Source of the DNA: Eutrigla gurnardus
Lineage: Eukaryota; Chordata; Actinopteri; Perciformes; Triglidae
Direction of reading: 5' to 3'
DNA: 64,000 nt
Assembly: GCA_963514095.1 (NCBI GenBank)
Contig: OY741266.1
Coordinates: 823,501-887,500, forward strand
The first letter of the stretch is position 1, and each line of letters begins with the position of its first letter. Made by a program: the position numbers and the translations under genes. The notes under the pieces are model-generated. The model was not told the origin of the DNA, did not search any database, and was given only the letters and a program-made list of their open reading frames with translations. This document shows positions 48,285 to 60,598 of this stretch, in pieces.

Positions 48285-49302
48285 CATATGTCAAAACTTA
48301 ACGCTGAGCTCAGCTAACTGGCAGTTGGTTGTAGCCTCATATTTAACAGACAGATATGAGATACATTTTTCATCCAACTCTCAGCCAGTAAGCAAATAAA
48401 ACATAAAATATTGGTCTGGCATACATATGGGGCTCATTCACTATTCAGTGTGGCTTTGATGCGGTCGACTGAGCGCTCGCTGAACCCAGAGAACCACAGC
48501 CTCAGTGAAGAGGAGGAGGAGGAGCAGGAGGAGGAGCAGGAAGACTCAGGTTGACTGAGCAGGACTGGTGATGCCCATCAAGTTAAAAATGGAAATTACA
48601 TTTCTGTATTTGTGTATTTTAAACGGGACTTCATATGAGTCTTTTTTTGTTGTTGTTGTGAAGCGCATTGGGTCCTAGAAATGCGCTATACAAGACTGAT
48701 AAAAATAAGAAATACTTCTGCTGCATCAAGAGTTTATATGCTGTAAACAATGGATCAAATAAATCTGTGTAGGGTGAAAGGTTCAGAATCACCTGACTTT
48801 CTATTCCTCAGCTTTATGACACTTAAGTGTCCAGTAGTTGTGTCCCAAAAGATCCATCACTTGGATCCTCCAAAGCGGGAAAAGAAGGCCTCATTTATTT
48901 AAAGGAGTCTCGCACTGCGACGCATTCCGTCTTCCGATGCAGCCTCTGACGAATGCGGCCACTGAATTGGGATGCAGCTTTTGGTTTTATATCCTGCAAC
49001 TGTGTTTTTGCTCAATCTCATGGCTCATTGTCCATAATTTCCAGCCACAACAGGCAGCTGTTTTCATTGAAACAGAACTGATAAGCCCAATCTGATAAAA
49101 ACAGTTATATTTTTGAGGAGCTCTGAGTGAAGACCATTCTAATCGACATACACCCTGTTTTCATTAGAAACAAGAGATCTATGAAGTAAAATGCATTGTT
49201 ACAAGTGTTTTTATGAACTCTGACTCATTCACGTGAATGGAGGAATGGAAATAACTCTGGATTCAACTAATAGTGTATTTTAAAACTAAAAAAAGGGCTA
49301 TT
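48285..49302. other. Noncoding; retroposon tail fragment near 48660
   Basis: TGTGAAGCGCATTGGGTCCT and AATGCGCTATACAAG near 48660-48700 are a degraded SINE/LINE tail. A (GAG)n-rich patch lies at 48508-48540. No exon recognised. Confidence 0.4.
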
Positions 49303-50118
49303 CCAGAGTTCGTACTGGATAGTTATTTATAGACCCAGGTCAGAGCTGGATAGTTTGTTATAGACCAATGTCAGAGCTGGATAGTTAGTTATAGACCCAG
49401 GTCAGAGCTGTGTATAACCGAATCTGCTTCTGCTAGTTCCCCAACAGCTGGATAGTTTGTTATAGACCAATGTCAGAGCTGGATAGTTAGTTATAGACCC
49501 AGGTCAGAGCTGGATAGTTAGTTATAGACCCAGGTCAGAGCTGGATAGTAAGTTATAGACCCAGGTCAGAGCTGGATAGTTAGTTATAGACTCCACCAGA
49601 CCTGGATAGTTAGTTATAGACCCTATCAGACCTGGATAGTTAGTTATAGACCCTGATCAGAGCTGGATAGTTATTATAGACCCTATCAGACCTGGATAGT
49701 TAGTTATGGACCCTCATCAGAGCTGGATAGTTAGTTATAGACCCTGATCAGAGCTGGATAGTTATTATAGACCCTATCAGACCTGGATAGTTAGTAATGG
49801 ACCCTCATCAGAGCTGGATAGTTAGTTATAGACCCTGATCAGAGCTGGATAGTTATTATAGACCCTATCAGACCTGGATAGTTAGTTATAGACCCTGATC
49901 AGACCTGGATAGTTAGTTATAGACCCTGATCAGAGCTGTATAGTTAGTTATAGACCCTGATCAGAGCTGGATAGTTATTATAGACCCTATCAGACCTGGA
50001 TATTTAGTTATAGACCCTGATCAGAGCTGGATAGTTAGTTATAGACCCTGATCAGAGCTGGATAGTTAGTTATAGACCCTGATCAGACCTGGATAGTTAG
50101 TTATAGACCCTGATCAGA
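49303..50118. repeat. 31-bp minisatellite (GGATAGTTAGTTATAGACCC)
   Basis: About 27 units on the theme CTGGATAGTTAGTTATAGACC / CTGATCAGAG, with shorter variants (TTATTATAGACCCTATCAGAC). Variants recur in blocks, so there is a higher-order pattern in the middle. It ends about 55 bp before the retroviral LTR. Confidence 0.95.
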
Positions 50119-50172
50119 GCTAGGGTCAATAGAGCTGCAAGTTTGAAATACATACAGGCTAAAGGTAGCTAC

Positions 50173-50712
50173 TGTAGTGGCTAAGGGGTTAATTATTTCT
50201 GCAGCTGAAAGATATCTAGGTCACCATGTCAGGCTGTGATATGAAGGCCCTGCACCTGGGTTCATAAGTTCAAAATATAAGTTCAAAGGAAACTGAATAC
50301 ACCATTATGTCATAATAACCTTGAAGAGGTCAGCTGGGCCTGCCAGGTGTGATAGCTGGAAGAGTTCCAGATTATGGGTGGGGAAATTATGACAGTCGAC
50401 AGTTGTTTTTTTGGGAAAATAAGATCCTGATTTGAAGAAAGGATGAGATTGACAACCTGACATAGGCGTGGAAATACTGGGACCAACAGCATATAAATCG
50501 AGGGCACACAGCTCTTGGCTGGTCTTTTTACCCTGGGGTAACCCAAGATGTTTGGATCTTGTATTGGCTAAAAAACATATTTTTGGATTAAAGACTGGTT
50601 GGACTTCTTTCCATCTGGGACTACAATTGTGAGTCTAACTGTTTATCTAATAGATTAGATAGATTTTCTAAAATGGACCTAGAAATAATGTAGTTGAAGG
50701 TTTTTCGCTACA
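50173..50712 (+). mobile_element. 5' LTR of an endogenous retrovirus
   Basis: The unit begins TGTAG and ends CTACA, a 5-base inverted repeat with TG..CA ends. It has a TATA box (ATATAAAT, 50491-50498) and an ATTAAA signal (50587-50592) in the expected order. A primer-binding-site candidate starts 2 bases after its end and retroviral gag follows on the same strand. The matching 3' LTR is not in the window. Confidence 0.62.
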
Positions 50713-50714
50713 AT

Positions 50715-50732
50715 TGGCGAGCCCAGCCAGGA
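50715..50732 (+). other. Candidate retroviral primer-binding site
   Basis: TGGCGAGCCCAGCCAGGA begins with TGG, the complement of a tRNA CCA end, 2 bases after the LTR. The matching tRNA was not identified. Confidence 0.45.
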
Positions 50733-51259
50733 GGACTGGTCCGGCACACTGCCTGCGGCGGAGGACTGGAAGGACAGGACGGCGGAGCTCAGGCGCCCCC
50801 ACATCTACCGCTAAGCTCAGATAAAAATTATTATTATTACGAGTACTGCTGTCCACTCCTCCCAGCCCACAAGTCTCAGGTATTGTCTAAAAACCCTTTC
50901 CAAAAGAACCTAGAAAAGAAATACAAATTAACCTGAAATAAGGTATTTTAAGGAAGCATAACAGCAGTCTTCAATCCAAACAATTCATGATGATTGTGTG
51001 ATTTATGCATGCATATGAAGGTTAAGATCATGATATAAGGATTATAAAAATGTGTCAAATGATTGGAGTAAGAAATCTATGTGTAAACCATGCCTAAAAA
51101 TTGATACATTAGATCAGCTGATTTTTAATGTGTTAATTTTTATGTGGATTTTCATGTGGTTTAGTATAATAAGTGGAATAATATGGTGTGTTTCAAGAAA
51201 TATGGTAATAATGAGAATAATGCATATTAAAACTGCATAGCAGTATCGTGACGGACCCT

Positions 51260-53066
51260 CGCTTATATGCTGTCGTGGAGTGCCTGCGGTCACAGGGCAG
51301 CGTGGCAGCAGCCTACCTGTGCTGCGGCCGCCTCCTCGTGGCACAAGTTTAGACACAAGCAATCGACATTCAAAGCCATATGTCTGTCACGTGCAGTCGT
51401 GGAGTGGCTGCGGTCACAAGTGAAATTTCAATTTCAGTCACAGAGCTCACACACATGTCCATGCCTTCCTGAGATCTCTCCTCCTCCCCCTGTGTCCTCC
51501 TTGCAGGCTGAAATGAGAGGAATTAGTCAAAAAATAACCAGCTGTGGCTTTTACTTGGAAAAAGTCACAAAATCAATGACATTTCCTGTCGCCTGTAGGT
51601 GGCGCTCTAACTGTGAGGCAATATAACAGTGCAGATGTGTTCAGGAAGGAACTCTAATCAAGTATGGAAAGTTTGGAGCAGATCAGAGAAGAAACACTGG
51701 AGTTATAATAGTTTTGATGTTTATGGCGAAGGCTGTCTGAGGTGCATGTGAAGTTTGGAGCAGATCAGACCATGTATAAAGTCATTAGCAGGTGTGGAAA
51801 ATATCCTGACTGTTGATCTGGTGTTAAACAGTGACAGAGGTCACATCTCCTCCATGCCTTCCTGACATCTCTGAGTCCCCTTAGTGTTTCTCTCTCCCCT
51901 CCCCCACTATTTACAGTCACAGAGCTGATACGCAGGTGTTTAAAAAAAATGTTTTGCCCACTTCCTGTTGACTTTAGGCAATGGGTCCAAGAGGCTTTTT
52001 TGTACATCTCCACATGGTCTATCTAGGAAAAAAGATTTTGTGCGTGTACGCCCAACCTAGAGGGGGGGCTGTTGCTCAGAATAAGGGCATAAAATCAGTC
52101 ACATTTCATGTTGCCATTAGATAGCGCTCTGACTGTGAGTCAAAATTGCAGTGCAATTGTGTTCAGAATGTGACTCAAGCATGAATATTTTGGAGCAGAT
52201 CTGAGAAGAAATACTGAAGTTATAACAGCTTTAATGCCTTCGGCGAAGGTTCAAAATAGTGGCGCAGTCATGGCGTCGCCCTGGCCACGCCCATAAACTT
52301 ATAGAGCATCTTTGAGTAACTTTTTGTCCTTAAGGCCTTTCCAACCATATATCCAATTTTGGTATCAATCGGATCAACGGTATAGTACAAGTTTGATTTA
52401 GTACAACCCCTGTGAATGGCCAAAAACGGCCAAAAATAGCAATTTTTGGAAATTTTTGTAAGCGCTCCAGATTGCTCGTTTTTTGATGAAAATTGACATG
52501 TATGTTCTTTCAAGCTATGGCAACATAGGTTTCAAGTTTCGCCAAAGGTTATGGAGTTATGCTTATTGAGTTTTGGTGGCACAACCCTCTTATGTTCATT
52601 GGCCGATATTTTCTGATTAAAAGCATATTTTCAAAACCTTTTTGGACCAGGTAGGTCTACCGAGTAAGCACACCACATTCCGTCCAAATCGGATCAACGG
52701 TCTTGGAGAAATGCGCAAGTCTGGTTTTCAAAAAATCCAAGATGGTGGAAAATTTCGGGAGGCGGACTTTGGTACTCCAAGAGGATTTTTTTGTAGAGGA
52801 CACTTGTCCGCACATGTGTGCAACATTTCATGTCAATCGGAGTTATGGTGCGGTGGGGCTGGCGAATAGACATAACTTTTTCGTGACCGAATGTGAAACC
52901 GCCAGAATCTCAAATTTTTCACCAGGCTGCATGGACAGACCAAATTTGGTTAATTTTTTTTAATGCTGAGGCCCCCAAAAGGCACGTCGAACCCGTGTAA
53001 GAATTATAAACATTGCAATAACAATAGGGCTTCGCAGCCCGATGTTGTCGGCGCTCGGGCCCTAAA
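51260..53066. repeat. Large dispersed teleost repeat (ends CGCTCGGGCCCTAA)
   Basis: Contains the recurring phrases of a repeat widespread in fish genomes: TAGGTGGCGCTCTAACTGTG, AGTTTGGAGCAGATCAGA, CACTTCCTGTTGACTTTAGG, ATCGGATCAACGG, and the end GGGCTTCGCAGCCCGATG. Internal units recur (the GGAGCAGATC phrase three times). A pair TCGTGGAGTG.CTGCGGTCACA is repeated at 51274 and 51400. It lies inside the retroviral leader and separates LTR from gag. Confidence 0.6.
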
Positions 53067-53159
53067 TATATCACAAAAAAATAATACTGTTTAATCAAGT
53101 AAATGGAACTGGGAAGGGGGAGTAGAGAAATTTAAAGCTCAGCTGAGGATATATGTATG

Positions 53160-53560
53160 TTAGTGTCTGTCATTTATGTTGTAGAGAGAACTCAAAAGTC
53201 TGAATTGGAAGATTGCTGGAACCTTTTTTGGGGCGATCTAGACTAGACTGAGGATAAATAGAGGATTCAGTGCACAAGGGACAGCTTCAAAAAAGTGGGT
53301 TGTAGCCTGTGGACACCTGGAACAGCGCCCCCTGAGGGCTGTGGCCTATATGTCTGTTATTTATGTGGTCCGTCACATTGTAAAAGAACTGAAAAAGTCT
53401 GAATTGGAAGATTGCTGGAACCTTTTTTTGGGGTGATCTAGACTTAAGATTTCTGAGTGACAATAGAGGATTAAATGTCGAGGGACAACTTCAAAAAAGC
53501 GGGTTGTAGCCTTGAGACACCGGGGACAGCTCCTAGGGAAGGACTGTAGCCTGATAAGAT
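53160..53560 (+). repeat. Tandem duplication in the retroviral leader
   Basis: AAAGTCTGAATTGGAAGATT is found at 53194 and 53396. It is followed in both copies by GGTGATCTAGACT-like sequence and ACTTCAAAAAAG.GGGTTGT. The units are about 200 bp. Confidence 0.8.
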
Positions 53561-53921
53561 AAGATACAGTGCCGATAAAAGGGCTGGAGACTGATAAGAT
53601 ATAGGAACAGCACCTACAAGAGGGCTGTTGCCTGTAAGAGTAGCTACATAAAATAGGTAGGGAAAACAGCTGTAAAATAAAAAAGGATAAAGCCTTGTAA
53701 ATATATGTACATAAAATTGCGCAAAGTGACAAAATATGTGATGTGGTATCGGGAAATAGAGGAGAGCAGGAGTGCAGTGTAAACAAAAAAGGAGTAAAAG
53801 TGAGAGTAGTAAATAATAATAATAATAAAATTAGAGAAATCAAATAAGTAAGAATTAAGAGAAAATTATTTATTTAAAAGGTGAGAAGTTAAAGCAGAGT
53901 TATTTAAAGGTCTGTCTATCG

Positions 53922-53975
53922 ACTAGCTTTATCCTGTACGCAGGGTTGAGGGGGAGCTGGAGCCGATTCCAGCTG
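53922..53975 (-). repeat. Fragment of the SINE/LINE 3' tail
   Basis: The inverse reads CAGCTGGAATCGGCTCCAGC ... ACAGGATAAAGC, matching the tail of the SINE at 606-982. Only about 50 bp. Confidence 0.6.
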
Positions 53976-54228
53976 TAATTATTTAAAGGAAAAAGTAAGA
54001 GGAGAGAAAATAAAATAAGTAACATTCAAAAGAAAATTAGTTAAAGGTAAAAAAAAGCAAAAGTCAAAATATTAAATAAGTAAGACATAAAAGAAAGTAA
54101 TTTAAAGAATAAATCAACAGTCGGAGGGCCAGATTAGGAGAAGGCAAGCAGAATAATAATAATAACACAGAAGCAAGATAACACAGCGCAGTAGGGCTGC
54201 TGTAGCCAGCCAGTGTGTAAAAGAAAAA

Positions 54229-57200
54229 ATGGGTACAAACTACAGTACACACTTGGAAGGACTGACAGCAGTTGAATTGGTAATGTTGAAACACCCAAGA
54301 CAAAAAAGACAAATTAAAAAATGCATGACAAAGTGGCATAGAATAACATCAGGAGGCACAAGATGGCCAGTGACGGGAACCTTTGATCTAAATTACTGTG
54401 ACCGGGTGGAATCGGAGTTACGAGATAAAGACAAAAAGAATGATAAACGACACCAACGAAAGAGAATAAGTTATGCGGAGCAGAAGGATGTGCTGCAATA
54501 TTTTAAAATACACATAAACACATGGCAATGCAACAAAAAATGGAGCGAAATGGGATAAAGCCTGGAGTCTGGAAACACAGACACCACCGCCGGATGTGCC
54601 TATGGAGGGGGCTGGACAATTTCCACAAATGCAGCGAGGGGCAGAAGTGGACGGGAGAATAAGCGGGACAGTGACGGTAGAACTGAGGAAAAAGACAAAA
54701 CAACAGAAACAACAGTCACACACGATCCAAGAACCCCAGATGACTCCCAAGACTCCAAGCTGGAGGAAGATTTAGATAGAGAAGAAAATTATTATATACC
54801 AGACTTAGACCAAGAGGAATTCCCGGAGATAAAAGACAGCGGAGAACAACAACGGCAATACAATACACTGCACCACTACACACCACTAGATCGAGAAAAG
54901 GGGATACAAAATATCCAAGAAAGGAGAGAAGCAGAACGCAAAGAATCATCAGGGTCAGAAGAGGAAGGCCTTGGAGAAAGACAGCAGCCGAGCACACACA
55001 CACACACCCCCTCGTATGAAGAAGTGAGAGCAAGAAAGGAGGGGCAAAGCCACTCCTCCCAAGATGACGACTGGCAAATCAGAAACCGAAAGCTAGACAC
55101 ACACCAAAGAGCACATTCCTGCCCAAATACAGAAAAAACAAAAGTGAAAAGTGAAGGGAAAAACATTCTCAAAAAGGGAGCGACGCTCACCTGTGCAGCC
55201 GTGATGTATTAGAAGAAGGGATGACAAGGCTACAACAACAAGACGAGAGCCTTCGGAGACGACTGGAGGAGATGACGCATGGGCTGAAATGGAAACTACA
55301 GGAAACAAGTGTAACAGTTCACACCCTTATTTAATTAGACGCTCGCTGCCACAACGCACAAATAAGGTTTCGGGAGGATCGGTTACATCGGTACAATGTT
55401 GCGAAAATTATTACCGCAGTCCCAACTAATGAAAACCAACGGAAGGCCTGGCCTCCCTATCAGTGACAGGATGGAAACAAATATTGCACTTACAAACGAT
55501 GAAACCACCATATGCATTGAATCACTTTATATGCAGTTGACACCGGTTGCGCGTGAAGGCAGGCGCGCTGACACATTTTTTAACGGCAAAAGCCGACTCG
55601 TTAACCATCAATTGACAGACACTCTTAACACGCTCAACCCTTGCAAACCCAGCGTCTATACACCCCAACCCTCAACCACAAAATCAAACCGTCCAAAAAC
55701 AAACCCAGTCCTGAGTCCAAGCCTGAACTCCCGGCAAAATAACAAAAAAAAGAAAAGGGGAAATGTTTGCCTCACAGTCTGAAGAGCCGCCGCCGCGGGT
55801 ATCCTGTTACGCGGCGCAAACCCTCCATGAACGCACGTCAGAAAAACGGTCCTTGTCCTGCATCCCTCTCATGATCCCCCAAAAAAGGTAATCCACAAAA
55901 AACGGTTAGATTCCAACAGGGTCACGGTATTTTTCCAGCAGTCGGTCCTCAGTCGTGCGCAGGTTCCTCGTACCGGATTTCGGTCAAGCATTTCCGCCCC
56001 CGGGGCGAGCGCTCTCCCCGTCCCCATATATAGACAATGGCATGGAAGTCCGGCCCTATCCACCAACACGCATTCCATACACTTGGCCGACCATCAAATA
56101 GACATAAATGGCATAATATTCAATGAGCAAAATAACAACACATATTTATCATAAACATACATATGCATCATACCCTCATTTATCCCAGCCAGAAAAAGGT
56201 GACTTGATGGCAATCTTTACACAAGGAAACTACAAAAAAACACAACCACGTCACCACAAAGGCGGACGTACAGCATGGATCTAACTATCAACGGAGAAAT
56301 AGACGAAGAGCAAGGGGAGCAGGACTTGGGACTGCGGGGGAGGACCTTCCTGAGATACCACAGTACAGGCAGAATGCCTAGTAGGAAGACACAGGACTAC
56401 AGAATATCATGTGATGAGGCGAAAGAGTAGAGTGAAGAGGAAGGAGAAATGATGGGACCCCTGCTGGCCAAAGGGCCGAATCAGGCAGAAAGATATGTGC
56501 CTTGGAGTTTTATGGACATGAGAGGGTTAATAAACCGCCTGCCTGCACTAACAGAAGGGGCAGATAAATGGATCAGAGACTTTGAAGACAACACAGGAGG
56601 AATAAAGCTGGCTATGGGAGACATCAAGGCTGTACTAATGAAGATAGTTGGCCAATACATAACTCAGTCCTCAAAGAAGGAGGCGTGAAAGCAGTAAACA
56701 ACAATCATCAATATGACGCCACTGCATATGGGCCTTATCGTACAAAGGTGTGGAATGCACTACGGGCCAAATATCCATCTAAAATGGACCCATCCAGACT
56801 GGAAAGAGAAACACTAAAGGATGGAGAAAATCCAGCACAATTTCTCCATGAGTTCCAGAGAAAGTGGAAAGAAGAAACAGGAACACCAATGAGGCATCCA
56901 AAGCCCTCTTCAAACTGTATGTGAAGAACGCCATACCAAAGGAAGTACGAGATAAATTAAACAATGTGGTTGGTTTGATGAAAATGGACTGGCCAGTATT
57001 CTCAGAACACATCATACATTATGTGGCTGCCTAAAGATCTGAGAAATCAACCCAAGAAGGACAATGCAAAATCCGGGCAGGAAAACTAACACAGCTTCAG
57101 ATTGGAGAGCTGACTAAAAACATGAAGAAAGATAAAGAGGCCAAGCACCAGGCTTCAGTGATGACTACAGCTCCAGAGAGCAAGCCGGAGCCTACCCCTG

Positions 57201-57432
57201 AGACACACATCGAACCAACAATAATACAAGCACCAATGTTTACAATAACAACGGCTACGCCACAGGCCCCTCAACAGCCACAAGCTATCCAACAACATGG
57301 ATATGCACCAGCCCCAACACCGATGCAACGGTGCCCACCAATACATGTGTATCTAGGCCAAGAAGGAAATAACGGCTACCCACCACAAGATAAAGGATCA
57401 AAATGGAGGACCATTCCAAAGATGAAGATGGA
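54229..57432 (+). pseudogene. Endogenous retrovirus gag, broken
   Basis: The frame opens with Met-Gly, the N-myristoylation context of retroviral matrix, and is basic near the N-terminus. An acidic, Pro/Gln-rich middle follows, including a PSYEEV late-domain-like motif. Capsid follows: WSFMDMRGLINRLP and a major-homology-like stretch (FLHEFQRKWKEE). Past capsid it is Pro/Gln-rich; no CCHC knuckle is reached before the break at 57433. Breaks seen: in-frame stops at 54556 (TAA), 56428 (TAG), 57032 (TAA); frame changes near 55200, 56690 and 56880; and a solo LTR at 55310-56221. The style is gamma/epsilon-like; it is not functional. Confidence 0.8.
55310..56221. mobile_element. Solo LTR inserted in gag, 4-bp target duplication
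   Basis: TGTAACAG at the left and CTTTACA at the right give TG..CA ends with a TGTAA/TTACA inverted repeat. CAAG flanks both ends (55306-55309 and 56222-56225). About 912 bp, unrelated in sequence to the LTR at 50173. A TATA-like CATATATAGA lies near 56028. The gag frame resumes after it. Confidence 0.72.
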
Positions 57433-57485
57433 GGGCCCTAGTTTCGTGGCACAGCGAAGGGTGGCGCAGGGTGGCGGAGAGGTCG
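57433..57485 (+). mobile_element. Left end of a GGGCCCTAG-type element
   Basis: GGGCCCTAGTTTCGTGGCAC, then AGGGTGGCGCAGGGTGGCGG, match the left end at 46736. Homology stops after about 45 bases. It interrupts gag. The partner end could be the oppositely oriented left-type end at 62725. Confidence 0.65.
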
Positions 57486-58845
57486 TTTTGCACTAGTTTC
57501 CCCATTCATTCCGTTTAATCGCATATTATTTTTAATGCGTCTGAGTCATATTACACATCATTTGAAAGCTACGAGTCTCGCAAATCGAACAAAGTAAGCC
57601 GTTTTAGGCTCACGGAAAACACATCAAAAGCAAACACAGCATGTGTGCAAGGAGTGCACAGAAACAAGACCAGTGTTCCCTACCTTTCGAGCTGTCTGGA
57701 TGTCCAAAATCAACAGGAAGCATGCTAATCCTTATATCCAGAGAACGGTAAGAGTCCAACGAACAAAAGTAGCCACTTCGTTTAGTCCCACGAGCACGGT
57801 AACTCCGGTAGTCATGCATAACACGCCATGTGTTGACGTTGTGAGTTTCTGAACAAAATATTGTTTATAGCTAGTTATCGCTATACGATCACGGGCTAAC
57901 AACAACACTTCGATTTCCGGATCCGCTAGCTTCTTGGCGACAAAACAAGCCCCCTTCCACGATTCTGCGATCCCAATTGGCTGAAAAATCTGTCCATCAA
58001 GAGAGCCAGTGCGTCACTGCCTCTCGGCTGACCAACCACGAGAATCCCCAGGCAGAGAGCCAATAGGCAGAGGAGTACATTTTTGACTGACAGGTCTTAT
58101 AGCTAATGAGCTTACGATTCGAGCGGTATGTTACATGAGGGGAGGGGGCTTGAGGCTGAGACTGCAGCAGCTCAGAAAGGTCAGACTGTGACCTGCAGAT
58201 ATGATAGTTATGCAGCGTCTCATTACAGAAGGCTGTTATGTACAAAAAACATTAAAAAAATGTTGGTTTTATTAGTAGTAGTTGTAGAACTGGTGAAATA
58301 AACAAAAAAAGTAGAATTATATACCTAAAAATACCCATAATCTCACCTGGAACACTTGTTCCAGATGCAGCTCCGTCTGACATTGCCCTACAACACTGCA
58401 CTTGCAAAGCTCATTTTTGGGTGTCTTTTTATCTACTTTCTACCAGTTTTTGGTCAGGCTTGTGGCTGTGGTTTCATTCAACTTTTAGGCCTATATATAA
58501 CAGCCACAGCTAACTTGTTTCATTCAAAAAGAAAAATAATTTAGGCGAGGCAAAAAAATTGCAATTTCCACTATGTTTGAGCTGCAGTAACTCAGTGTCA
58601 GTAACACTTAGAGTAAATCTGACACTTGCAGAAGAAAATTCAAAGGGTTATCTTTCAGGAATGCTCAGCTTTGTGCCTGTAGTCATAGGGGTTCAACAAC
58701 AGTAACCATTTTACTTTGGGTATGTCGTTTTCAGCCTTCAAAAATAGGACGGCAAAGTAACGGGAAGCACAACAAATCAAGGAATGGATCCTCACAGACA
58801 ATTAGCACATACATGTATCTCCAACATAGGGGTAATTTATGGGGG
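57486..58845. other. Unassigned sequence between gag and pol remnants
   Basis: No retroviral protease or reverse transcriptase motif is found, so that part of pol was deleted or replaced. The segment contains ATTGGCTGA-type words and ordinary AT-rich sequence. It looks like an inserted repeat of unknown family. No gene recognised. Confidence 0.35.
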
Positions 58846-59218
58846 GGATGGGTGGGTTGCAACATTAATGCCAGCATCTGGAAACAACAACGTTTCATTC
58901 GAGCAGATTGTACACCAGTAGTACATGGTCAGGCAGTACTAGAATTGATCCAAGCAATGCAGCTTCCCACAGAGTTAGCTATAGTAAAGTGTTCAGTACA
59001 CCAGCCTAATGACTCTCTGGTAGCTAAGGGAAATAACTTAGCTGATGAGGCAGCTAAAGAGGCAACAGGGAAAGCTACACAAGCCCCAATCTTGGTTGAG
59101 CAAGACTGTGCCCCTATAACGACTTTGAGCTCATTGATAGAAGCCCAAAATCAGGTTCCAGAGGCTGAAAAACGACTTTGGATACAGAGAGGAGCAATCA
59201 GAACAACAACCCCCCATT
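58846..59218 (+). pseudogene. Endogenous retrovirus pol: RNase H end
   Basis: The frame contains an RNase H C-terminal region: VVHGQAVLELIQAM, then AIVKCSVHQ (His/Gln context) and GNNLADEAAKEATG (the last catalytic Asp region). It continues into the linker toward integrase, then is lost at 59218. No reverse transcriptase precedes it and no integrase zinc finger or DDE core follows. Same strand as gag at 54229, so it may belong to the same provirus, reduced by deletion. Confidence 0.78.
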
Positions 59219-59334
59219 GAGGGTTGTGGAGAAGCTGCCATGGACACTTTGTCCTCCCACTATCACTGTTACAGATCAATCAAAAATATGCATTAACCTG
59301 ATCCTGAACCTCACTAAGGACAACACACAGAGCA

Positions 59335-59900
59335 GCCTGCATGATGGCCAAAAGCCTTCACATGCAGTCAGAACAAAGGAACAAAGGAGATAAAAGAACT
59401 ACAACCCCCAAAAACCTCCATCTTGCTCTTCCTCTCACTGAGGTGTAAAATGTGACGTCACACAACTGGTGCCCTATTGGCTGACAACCACAGGGACCCC
59501 AGGAGGTCCCCGGGATCAGCTGTGGGATATATAAACTGCACGCGCGACTCCTGTTTGCCTGCAGAAAGAAGAACACAACTGTTTCTTCATCCAAGCTACC
59601 AGCAAGCTACCAGCAAGAAGGATAACCTCTGAGCTCTGCTCTTGTCTGGAGTCAGCAAATCGCCACACTGCGCGATTTTATCGTTTGCCTGCAGAAGTAA
59701 AGGACACGAACCGTTTTCTTCAGCCGAGTTGATCAGCGAGAAGGATAAGACACGCTCTCGTCTGGATTCAACCGACTTGTTGCACCCTCCTGCCGCACGA
59801 GGACTCGCGAACCACAGCCCACCGCCGCCGCGTCAAGAAGCGCCACCACCGCATAGGACAGACTCAAGCACATCGACAAAAGTAAGAGGCTATTGTCTGG
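59335..59900 (+). repeat. Promoter-bearing repeat B (LTR-like)
   Basis: Nearly the same as B' at 61137-61892. It carries a perfect CRE (TGACGTCA, about 59452), an inverted CCAAT box (ATTGG, about 59478), a TATA box (GATATATAAACT, about 59526), then a leader with two copies of a GTTTGCCTGCAGAA..ACACAA unit. It ends at a donor-like AGTAAGAGGCTAT. It starts about 120 bp after the pol remnant. Confidence 0.72.
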
Positions 59901-60129
59901 GCAGAGGCAGAGATTCGATAGTGTAGGATATGCTTGTAATTCTTGTTAACGTGTTTTAAGTTTTGATCACAGACTGCTGAGTCCGTTGCTTTCTGTATTG
60001 TTGTATTCGAATGCTGATTGTGCACCCACGCCGCTGGGTTTATTTCTGTTGGGGTAGTAGCAGGAGCAGATTTGGTTATCAACAGCTAATTATTAATGTC
60101 AATATGATTATCGATATTAATAATTATAT

Positions 60130-60240
60130 TTAATATATTATTATGATATAATCATGAATAAACGGGGCACCACCCTGGGATCAGGGAAAAGATAACCAAA
60201 AACTGTATTCAGTCTCAATATAAAGGTTTTATACTCACAT
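60130..60240 (+). repeat. Repeat A, copy 1
   Basis: GATATAATCATGAATAAACG, then GGGCACCACCCTGGGATCAG, AAGATAACCAAAAACTGTAT and CAGTCTCAATATAAAGG. Contains AATAAA. Same sequence as 60985-61075 with few changes. It could be the R/U5 part following B. Confidence 0.7.
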
Positions 60241-60505
60241 GTCAATCATCGTGATCATTGGCATAGAAGTATAAAAACAATCGAACAATTAAAAAGGCGT
60301 GAAATTCCAGCACTAGCCTTCACAACCTGCTGTTATCCAGTGACATATACACAACAAGCACAAGAGACCGCTAGTTATAATATAATAAGGTTTATTAAAA
60401 TCAGTAATAATGATCACAATCAATAACACTGCAATTAACAAAGCCTTATTACCTAACTACCTAACACACAAAGCTAAGCTAAACAAAGGAACAGACACAC
60501 GTGGA

Positions 60506-60514
60506 GTGTGTGTG

Positions 60515-60598
<84 letters not shown>

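Noticed and set aside
51765..52013. Open frames inside the large dispersed repeat
   Set aside because: They vary with repeat copies and have no conserved domain.
54554..54775. A shifted gag frame suggesting programmed frameshifting
   Set aside because: The original frame is itself open on both sides of the single TAA at 54556, so a point stop explains the break and no shift is needed; no slippery heptamer was evident.
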